Under the pieces are notes generated by a model. That model made no database searches. It was not told where the DNA came from and saw only the letters and a list, made by a program, of their open reading frames with translations. From positions 496,001-560,000 of the forward strand of contig JAEHOE010000048.1 in the NCBI GenBank assembly GCA_016858145.1: a DNA stretch of 64,000 bases, in the 5' to 3' direction. The translations under genes were made by a program, and so were the position numbers. The DNA comes from Edaphochlamys debaryana (lineage: Eukaryota; Chlorophyta; Chlorophyceae; Chlamydomonadales). Below, one piece after another: positions 55,653-64,000 of this stretch; position 1 is the stretch's first letter, and the number at the start of each line of letters is the position of its first letter.

Positions 55653-58600
55653 ATGGCAACCTTGAAAGACCCTTTTGGAGCATTCGTCGCTACGCTCCTG
55701 ACCTTTCTCCTTACAGTGCTCGTGCGAGCTAAGATAGAGCCGATAGGACTGAAGAATGTGAAGCTCCGTGACCTCTCCCTCGCGGCTCGTTACGAGAATA
55801 TGGCCGCGACATACCTGCTTGAAACGCTCGAGGCTGACAGGCGAGGATCGTTGACAAGCAGGCGTTCAACCGACCGAACCCCCCTTGGTGTGCCCCTCCC
55901 CATTGACCCGGTGACTGTGCCCACCTGCTCGTCGACTGCACAGGCTGCTATACACCTACCGCCTCAACGCTGGGCTCCGAACGGGCACTGCTGAGCCATT
56001 TTGGGGCTCGTGGGAGGCGCCAGACGTTGAGGTCCGGGGGTGAGCCTGGTTGCAGGGGGCATCCCGGCAATCCTTGGTGTAAGACTCATGGACATGAGGG
56101 CCCGCGTTCCCTGGGGGGGGACAGCGATATCTGCTATCTGGCCCGCATTCTATTGCATTCTGGTTGTCCCCTATGCCGTGGCCGGTCTTGATGACACTGG
56201 GTGACACGCAACCACGCCTTGGCGCGCGGCCCTTTCCCAAACCCCGTCTCCCACAGCCAGTTCATGGGTCACTACCTGACCTCTCTGTCTCAGGCCTGGG
56301 CCACCACGGGTGAGGGGGGAGGGGCGGGGGGGGCCTAGGACAGCCGGGTTGGTGTTTCCGGGCATCAATGGCCTGACGCTTGCAGCCGCCTCGCACACCT
56401 GCCTTCGTGCTCTATCCGGCCCACCCCTCGCCCGGCTCCGTCGCCCCTCCCCCCAGGCACCCCCGCCTTCCGCGAGCGGCTGCGTGTCATGGTGTCGGAG
56501 CTGTCCCGGGTGCAGGCGGCGCTGGGCGGGGGCTACCTGTCGGCGTTCCCGGAGGAGCACTTTGACCGACTGGAGGCGCTGGAGCCCGTGTGGGCGCCGT
56601 ACTACGTGGTGGGGGTCGGGGCAAGGATGAGGGGGGATCTGTACGGGACTTGTACGGCACGCTTGGGTGTGACTCGCAGTGAGGAGGGCGTCCGGCCCCT
56701 TGGATGTGACATGCAGCCACATGCTACCTGTCTCCTAGGAGCTCGGGGAAACGGCGCAAACCGTCACCTTCTCCAGCCTGCACCCCCGTATGAATTGACG
56801 AGTGACCGCTCGTCTACATCCCTTCACACCGGTTCCAGATTCACAAGATCATTACGGGTCTGGTGGATGCGTACGACATCGCGGGCGTGGAGGAGGCCCT
56901 GCCCATGGCCCTCAAGGCGGTGGCGTACCACTGGAACCGGACGCAGGTATGGTACGGCACTGCATGCACTGCGTGTGTACGGCAACACACGGCCGTTTAG
57001 CACGCCTAAAAGTGGAGCCATCGTGAGGCGGGCACCGCTCCATGCAGGCCCTGATTGCAAAGTACGGCAACGAGCGATGGCGGGCCACGCTCAACAACGA
57101 ATTTGGCGGGTGAGCGCGCGCGGTAGCGAGGGCAAGGCCCTACGGGCTGTGGGCGTTGTGGAGGGGAGATGGGACGCGGAGGGTGGATACTGGGGTGAGC
57201 TGACGCAGGCAGGGGCCATCCTTGAGACCCTTCGTTCCCTGTCGGCCCCGTGCAATGGCGGTTGCATGTGCCCCAACGACGCCCTGGGCAACTCATGTCA
57301 CGGGCTGTGCCGCCGTTGCTGGGTGCAGGATGAATGAGGTGAGGCTGAAGGCGGGACTGTCCCTCCGTGTTCTGCGGCATGCGCCGGGGAGGCTAGCATT
57401 CCCCCACTTTAGGAATTCTTCTCCAGTCTAGAGTCAACCTGCGTGCCATTGTGCCCCTCGCGGCGCACCCTTGAAAACTGGCGAGCTCGCACGCTACCGC
57501 GCACCTTGCCGTGTCGTGTCGTGTCGTGCAGATCCTGTACCGCCTGTACGGCATGACTAAGGACGAGGACCACCTGGCGTTCGCCAAGCTCTTCGACAAG
57601 CCCGTCTTCCGCCGGCCCATGGAGCTGGGGGTGGACTCGCTGGGGGGGCTGCACGCCAACACGCACCTGGCACAGGTGGTCGGGGGCTGAGAGGGGAGGG
57701 GGAGGACGGACATGGGGAGGGGGAGGACAGGCCTGGATGGGCTGTCAGACTGGGGCGGGAACTGAGGGGATTGCGTGTGCTTACTAGTCCCTGGCGTATG
57801 GCATGGGTGGAGTGGGCGTAGGGGAGCGCTGTTCGGGTGGGAGCTGAGGTGTGCTGGGGGTCGGGTGCTCGAGGGCCTGAGTGCACTTGAATGTATGCTG
57901 TGGTCTTGGTGCTGCCGGGCAGGTGAACGGCTTCGCCATGGCGTACGACGTCACCGGTGATGAGTCAGCCCGCGTCGGTGAGCCGGCGGCTAGCTAGGAA
58001 GCGCAAGGGGGCAGACCACATGCTCCCACCGTAACCCCAACCAACCGTCAACCGCCCGCAGCCACCCGCAACTTCTTTGACATCCTTATTAGCACGCATT
58101 CCTACGCAACGGGCGGATCCAACGACCACGAGGCATGGTGAGCTCGTACGTAGGCACGCGTGAGGTGCTGGCGTGTGCAGGGGTGGAAACGCACCCCCTG
58201 GGCGTGTGAAAAGGCAGCTTGCAACCACATACCCGCCGGCTGACGCTGCTACACAGGTTTGCGCCCAGCGAGGTCTCCAACGCGCTCTGGACGGTGAGGT
58301 TTGCTGGGTGGTGAGGGAAACCCGGGCACTGCCTTCCCAGCTCACTGCGCACCGACCCACTGCCATCACAAGCCCTCTCTGCGCCGTACCCATGTTTAAT
58401 CTGCTCGCGCGCGCAGCAACGCAACGCGCTGCAGACTGAGGAGACGTGCACGCAGTACAACATCCTCAAAGTGGCTCGGGCGCTGTTCAGGTGGGAAGGG
58501 TGCTGGGCGTGGAGGCCTCTGAGCCTCTGAGCCTCAAGGTTTCACGTGCGCTGTTCAGGTGCCTGGGACAGAACCTGTGCAGACTCTACTTGCCTTGCAC

Positions 58601-61600
58601 CCATGCCCCGTCCCAGCGCCAACACTCCTTCCCGCTCTGGCGATGTCCCTGACCCGGCACTGCCACCCGTTCCGCTGTATGTGTGTGCTGCCGTACAGGT
58701 GGACCGGCAACGTGTCGTACGCCGACTTCTACGAGCGGGCTCTGCTCAACGGTATCCTGGGCACCGCGCGCCTGCCGGACCCCGCCGAGGGAGAGGTGAG
58801 CGGGGTTTCGTGCCGGGTTTCGCACGGCACGCAATGTACCCCGAGTGCTTCTACTGTTCATAATTTATCACGCCTTCTTCTTACCCAACCCTTTACGCCT
58901 TCATGCCCCTCCCTCCTCGTTTTTTTTGTAGGTTTTATCCCCACCAGGCCCATCACCTGCACCTCCACGACCACTCCCACCACGGCCACGACCACCTCCA
59001 CCTGGCTGGCGAGGGTCACGACGTGAGCAAGTGTCTGGGGTCCTGCGCACACAGCGCTTGAGGGCGCACATGGGCGGCTCGGTCGGGATTGGGGCCCACC
59101 CCGAGCTTGAACCCCCTCATCCCATCAATGCCCCTCTGCGTTCGCACCCGTACACCGGTACTTCGTCACACCTGCCATCGGGGGCCTCGTTGTTGGACCC
59201 TTGCTCTGACCCCATTCCAATTTCGGCTTGTGCCCGCCGCCTCCTCCGCAGCACGCCCGCCACCAACACCACCACCTAGACCGCTCCCACACCCACGCCC
59301 ACGCCCAAACTCATGCCCATGCCCACTCCCACGACCACTCCGACCCCCAGCTGCCCCACCCCATCGCCCACCTGGTCTCCTCCTCCGCCGCCTCGTCCTC
59401 CGCTTCCGCCGACAGCCGCCACCGCCAGCAGGAGCGCTCCCTCGCAGAGGCCTCCGCCTCCGCCACCTCCGCCGCCGCCGCGTCCCAGCAGGGCACCAGA
59501 GCGCAAGGCCAGGCCCGCCGGCGCGCGGGCTCCCGGGCCGTGTTTCTGGACTCGAGCGCGGACGGAGCGACGCGGGACCATCGCATGGTGGCGCGCCACG
59601 GGCGGCAGCGGACCGAGGAGCACCGCTCCTTCCCCTTCCAGGGCCCCCCGCTCGGGTCCAACTCCACAAATGATCCGGGGCCGGGTGAGCCTTAGCGCCG
59701 GGTCTGCCATAGCGTACTATGCATGCCATGTTCCGTTCCGGCATGCATGGCTGCTGAGCTTGTGCCCGTGCTCGTTCACATGGTTGCCCCGGCCCATCCG
59801 TGCCCGCAGGCGTGTTTCTGTACCTGCTGCCCCTGGGCTCGGGCCAGAGCAAGGGCGATAACGGGCACCACTGGGGGTACCCCCTCAACTCCTTTTGGTG
59901 CTGCTACGGCACGGCTGTGGAGTCGTACACCAAGCTCTCGGATTCGATCTTCTTCAAGTGAGGACCGGGGCTCGCTTGCATTCTCTTCCAGCTGCAAGGC
60001 GTGTGTCGGGCGGCTACACAATCTGCCCCTGAGTCTGACAGGAGCCTCTTCCTCGCTCCTCAATCACCAGGGACCTGCACCCCACGTCCGGCCCCGCCGA
60101 GTCCCACGGCGCCTCCGCTGCTGCTGGCTCCAGTGGCGTGGCTCTGCCCCCGCGCCTCTACGTCAACCAGTTCGTGTCATCGAGGGCGGCGTTCCAGGAG
60201 GCAGGTCTGGTTGTGACCATGGACGCAGACATGTATGCACCCGGTGAGATCTGAGTCCCCGCGTCCCTCACGGCTGGGGACAAAGCGGCTTTGGTCTGGC
60301 TAGCTTCCGGTTTCCTCCCCACTACAGTCCCTACTCAAGCCCCTTATGCTTGCGCGGAGAGTGGCCCCGCCGCCCCGGTCCGCCTAGCTGGCGGCCGGCT
60401 TGCCCTCGCTCTGTGTTGAGTACCGGTACCTTCAAGGCGTAAACCAACCCCGTTCCACCGATGGGCGCAGGACCCGCCGCGGTGGCCGAGCTGAGGTTTG
60501 AGGCGCTCGTGCCCTCCTCGTCTGAGTTTGGCGACCAGGCCGGGGGCAAGGCTGCGGGCGGCTGCAGCTTCGCGCCAGCTTCCGGGGCGTCGGGCGGCAG
60601 CAGTAAAGCTGGTGCCTGCACCTTCTCGCTCATGCTCCGCATCCCCTCGTGGTGGGCGCCGCCGCGGACCGCCCGCAACCCAGGTGAGAGACCTGGGCTG
60701 CGGTTGCTTTTCGGCGGGGAGCTAGTTTGTGTTGAGTTCGACCAGCTGCCTGGGTCCCTTGCCGTTCTCCCTCTCGTAGGCGGTGCGGGCGGTGCGATTA
60801 CGCTGACGGTCAACGGCCAGGCCTGGGCCGCATGCCCCAAGGCACCCAGGCCCGGCACCTTTTGTGAGATCACCAGGTGCGCACGACCGTGCGTACGACA
60901 GATCTCACCCACCCACCTCACCCCTGTCAGCGCCATGCCTATCCTCACGCCTGGGCCACCATGGCGCCCTAAACCCCGCCCACCGCCCGGTCCGCTGCCC
61001 CAACCACCCCACCCCACCCCAGGGAGTGGTCCCCTGGCGATGCCTTGCGCCTGCGCCTGCCCATGCGTTGGTGGCTCAGCGCGGCGCCCGAGAACCGGCC
61101 GGAGTACATGGGCCTGCAGGTGCGGGCCGGTGTGGGGTTACGAAAGCATCAAGGAAGGTCGCGTACTTGTAGCGCAGGGCGTGGTGGGGGCCTGGGCCGC
61201 GGGCCGTGCGCCGTGGGTTAAACGGGCAGGGCTGCGCTGCAGGTTTGGGGCGGAGCGCATGGGCCCTTGCCAACGTTGCCCTACCTGCTCCCGCGCAGGC
61301 GGTGATGATGGGGCCCTTCGTCATGGCCGGCATCACGCACGCAGAGAGACAGTAAGCAACCGGCTGGATCCGCTTTTGCTTGTCCTCTGCGTCGGTTGCT
61401 CACCGCTCGTTACGATCCCACCTCCCGTGCTTACGACCCCTGTACTCGGAGGTCCCGATGCATGGTCCCCATGGACATGGGGATACCGGTGCCGTCCCAA
61501 CACCGCTGCCCGCGCATTGGCCGTTCTGCGCGCCCAGGCTGACGCTGCCCAGCGCCCCGGCGGAGGGCTTCGCCTCCGGCCCCGACCCCAGCGGCGGGGC

Positions 61601-63695
61601 GGACCCCGGTCAGGTGCTGGCGGCGCGCACGCACCCCCCTGACGACGCAGACAACAAGCTGTCGCTGCAGGTGCGGACATCTTTTTGGGTGTGGGGGCCA
61701 GCCTCGTATCCGTTGCCGCGTCTGCCGGAGGGAGGGGAGAGTACCGTACGGGCCGTGGGCCGTGGGCCATGGAACCTGCCCTGTGCTGCACTGATCTGGG
61801 AGGCAGCCCTTGTCAAGACCTGAACCCGTCCTGCCCCCAGGCCTCCTGGGACGCCAGCCTGTACGTGCGGCTGGACAAGCACCTGCTGTACATGTCAAGC
61901 CTGGAGGATGGCGGGGACAAGATGGACGGAACCTTCCGGGCGGTCAAGTCCTGCCACCGCTCCGCGCCGTCGTCGGGACCCTCAGCGGCCTCCTCCGCTG
62001 AGGCCGGCGCAACGCCCCGGTCCTCGACCTCAGAGGCAGACCTCGCGGCCGCCGCCTCCAGCTCCGGCTTGCAGGCCCTTCTGACGTTGCTCGGAGAGGC
62101 CCGGGGCGCGGGCGAGGAGGACCGGGCGGCCTCTGCCGCCACAGAGTCCACAGAGGCCGCTCAGCAGCGGGCGCAGCGGGGCGACCAGGCGGCGGCGGCC
62201 CGCGGCGCCAGGGGCTTCGGCGGGCACCGGCTGGTGGCAGAGGCCTTCGCGGCACTGCGGTCCTTCATGGTCACCGGCCAGGTGGGGGGCTTGGCTCGAG
62301 GCCGCAAGAATCAGCTTGTGGTAACAGCCCTGGGCTGCCGCCGCTGGGTTGCCGTGGTGAGTGAGGTTCCAATCCAGCTCACGACGCGCCCGTTGTACGG
62401 CACCCCCGCCATGGCCCACAGACGGACACCGGCCTGGCCATCGCGCTGGAGTCCATGTCGTACCCGCAGCATTTCATGACGTTCGACAAGTCAAACGTCA
62501 TCGTCTTCACGCCGGTAGGACGCCCTGAATTGACTTTTGGGGCATTCACTCCGCCTCCGCCCCCCGTCCAGCACTCCTGCGTTCACACCGTGCACGTGCT
62601 AGCGTGCTAATGTTGCGCGGGCCCTCCGGGTAGCACTCCGCAAACGTCATACAGCGCTTGCTGCGGGGCGGCCCGTGCAGCGGCCCGGGCTGGTACACGG
62701 GCCTGGGCGCCGCGCGGGTGCGCTGCGGGCGCGCGGTGCTCGCAGGGGCTGCCCCTGCATGGCTAGGTAACTTTCAGTAGGCATTGACCTAGGCTGCCCC
62801 CTGCATGGCTAGCTAACTGCAAGTATGGAGATCATGTGCGTTACCCCCAGGCAGGCCTTGTAAGGCCTTCCTCGCTCGCAGGAGAGGAGTGTCGCCTGGC
62901 CTGAGCCGTAGCAAACGCGGCCCTTGCTCCCGCCTTGCCCCCTCCCCCGCAGGGCTCGGCGCTCGGCGCCGGCGGCTGTGACAGCGCTATGTGGGTGGTG
63001 CGGCCGGGCCTGGACGGCTCCCGCGACACGGTGTCATTCGAGTCCGTGGGCCGCCCCGGCTGGTTCGTGTCGGCAGAGGTAGGCTTGCTGCTGGGCCTTG
63101 CAGTGCCCTCTGCCGGCGGCTGGCCTGGGTGCCTTCTCGCTGTTGGCACCTTGGGCGTGTAACGCTTTCCACATCCTTGCCCCCACCCTCAGGCCTGCCC
63201 CTGCTCCGAACCCTGCTCCGACGCGGGCCCCTCGCAGCTCTGCTCCGCAGCTGCCTGCCTGGACGACGCCCGTAAGTCGGGTTCCTGCAATCCTGGGCTG
63301 GATTGCTCACGCCCCCCACAGCTAACCACCCACCCATCCACCCTCTCCTTCCTCTCCTTCCCCTTCCCTAAACTTCCGCCACAGACTCTGCCCGCGTCTC
63401 CTGCCGCGGCACCTGCGGGCTATGCATGGCCGCCTGCTCCGCCCTGCACCTCGTGCAACGGCCCCTGGCCCCCGCCGCCTCCTTCCGCCTCACCTCCCCC
63501 GCCCGCCGCGCCTACCCCGAGGGCTCCTACGTGCTCGCGGGCGACAATCGGCATTACCTGCTGGCGCCCCTGGGCAACATCGTGGACGAGAGGTACACCG
63601 CATACTTTGACACGCGGAGGCACGCGGCGGTGTTTGGCGTGGGGGCGGGCGGGTGGGGCGGCGGGAGGCGGCGCGAGGCGCGGGAGGAGATCTAG
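55653..63695 (+). CDS. GH127 beta-L-arabinofuranosidase, secreted, with long His-rich zinc-site insertion, copy 2 (1207 aa)
   Basis: Model: join(55653..55840, 55944..56039, 56257..56309, 56457..56608, 56839..56946, 57048..57109, 57329..57338, 57532..57675, 57923..57977, 58062..58137, 58257..58293, 58417..58490, 58699..58795, 58948..59022, 59252..59684, 59810..59957, 60071..60243, 60471..60683, 60780..60876, 61023..61119, 61299..61351, 61538..61670, 61841..62281, 62422..62514, 62953..63078, 63193..63271, 63385..63695), 27 exons. Domain order is as in copy 1: signal peptide (FVATLLTFLLTVLV), GH127 core, Glu336/Cys338 (TEETC), Cys584-Cys585 (NSFWCC), C-terminal domain with nine-cysteine insert. 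The His-rich insertion is 169 residues over two exons (HHLHLHDHSHHGHDHLH, then HTHAHAQTHAHAHSHDHSD). Copy 2 has two introns more than copy 1, an Ala/Ser/Glu-rich expansion in exon 61841..62281, and a Gly/Arg C-terminal extension. It probably acts on wall arabinoglycans outside the cell. Confidence 0.9.
56259..56604. repeat. Gene-conversion tract 1 in GH127 copy 2 (partner 46172-46519)
   Basis: This is the second member of the near-identical block covering exon 3, intron 3 and exon 4. Confidence 0.85.
58532..58828. repeat. Gene-conversion tract 2 in GH127 copy 2, with pasted exon end (partner 48273-48562)
   Basis: The block begins inside intron 12 with a second copy of an exon-12 end (ctcaaggtttcacgtgcgct then gttcag|gt) and runs through exon 13. 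The true exon 12 of this copy already ended at 58490. Confidence 0.8.
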
Positions 63696-63851
63696 TGCTG
63701 GGAGGCTGGGGGAGCTGGAGGGTTGGGTGTATGAAGCCGGCGGGAGCGTGCAGGACTGTGGGGAGGTAAGGGACAGGCCGGGGGCTTCCTGTACCCTCCA
63801 GGACGCTGGTATCGGTTTGGGCGTCAGCCGGGTTGGAGCGGGGTCAGCCTG

Positions 63852-63856
63852 TGTAA
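63852..63856 (+). terminator. TGTAA poly(A) signal for GH127 copy 2
   Basis: TGTAA 157 bases after the stop at 63693-63695. The remainder of the window to 64000 shows no further gene start. Confidence 0.45.
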
Positions 63857-64000
63857 CTCCTGGGCTCTAATGGCTACTGGGGCTGACGGCACGCAATGGA
63901 AGCAATGAAAGCAGCTAGGCAGTAAAAGGCTCCATCAGAGGGGGCGCAAGCGCAAGCTGGTGGAGGAGGGACCACTGACGGAGCTGGCGCAGAAGGCGCG

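Noticed and set aside
45491..63695. Reading the GH127 pair as one very long gene
   Set aside because: Copy 1 has its own stop (52895), a TGTAA downstream, and copy 2 restarts with its own ATG and signal peptide.
1..64000. Prokaryotic operon, ribosome binding sites, CRISPR, IS elements, rRNA or tRNA genes
   Set aside because: The genes are eukaryotic with spliceosomal introns. No cloverleaf, rRNA core, direct-repeat spacer array or transposase was recognised by eye; a tRNA scan would be needed to exclude small RNAs fully.

Overview
The window looks like nuclear DNA of a GC-rich green alga of the volvocine/Chlamydomonadales type. Every long gene is cut into many small exons by short introns. 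Reading frames continue exactly across the GT-AG (or GC-AG) junctions proposed here, several genes have the algal poly(A) signal TGTAA downstream, and the proteins carry Ala/Gly/Pro-rich insertions typical of these algae. Intron phases were checked by hand, and every complete multi-exon model adds up to a whole number of codons. I saw no rRNA, tRNA, CRISPR, IS element, intact transposon or bacterial-style operon.

Layout. 1-1220: 3' part of an ankyrin-type gene (+). 1983-2949: an 85-residue membrane protein (+). 3997-8712: cytochrome P450 copy A (-). 9474-14938: three tandem copies of a small four-helix membrane protein (-). 16362-18986: a lipid-droplet-associated serine hydrolase, LDAH type (-). 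19430-23490 and 24640-29026: P450 copies B and C (-). 29334-31188: a BTB/POZ protein (+), divergent from copy C. 32595-35031: a LOG-type cytokinin-activating phosphoribohydrolase (-). 35519-44138: a GT77 (XEG113-like) arabinosyltransferase with a long coiled-coil and Thr/Pro stem (+). 45491-52895 and 55653-63695: two tandem GH127 beta-L-arabinofuranosidases (+). 54224-55105: a small coiled-coil gene (-) lodged between them.

How the genes may work together. The right-hand 28 kb reads as a cell-wall locus. The GT77 enzyme is of the kind that builds beta-1,2-arabinofuranose chains on hydroxyproline-rich glycoproteins, the main wall material of these algae. The two secreted GH127 enzymes belong to the family that removes such arabinose. 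Builder and trimmer sit side by side on the same strand. Both GH127 copies carry a histidine-rich insertion (126 and 169 residues) between the two motifs that together hold the catalytic zinc. Removing it restores the 77-residue Cys-to-Cys spacing of the bacterial prototype HypBA1. Both also carry a nine-cysteine insertion in the C-terminal domain. I regard these zinc-site insertions as the most interesting part of the window.

The left-hand 35 kb is shaped by tandem duplication: three P450s of the CYP711 clan and three copies of an unnamed membrane protein family. Copying has left clear traces: a minisatellite that multiplied a splice donor, duplicated promoters, gene-conversion tracts, and a pasted exon end inside an intron.
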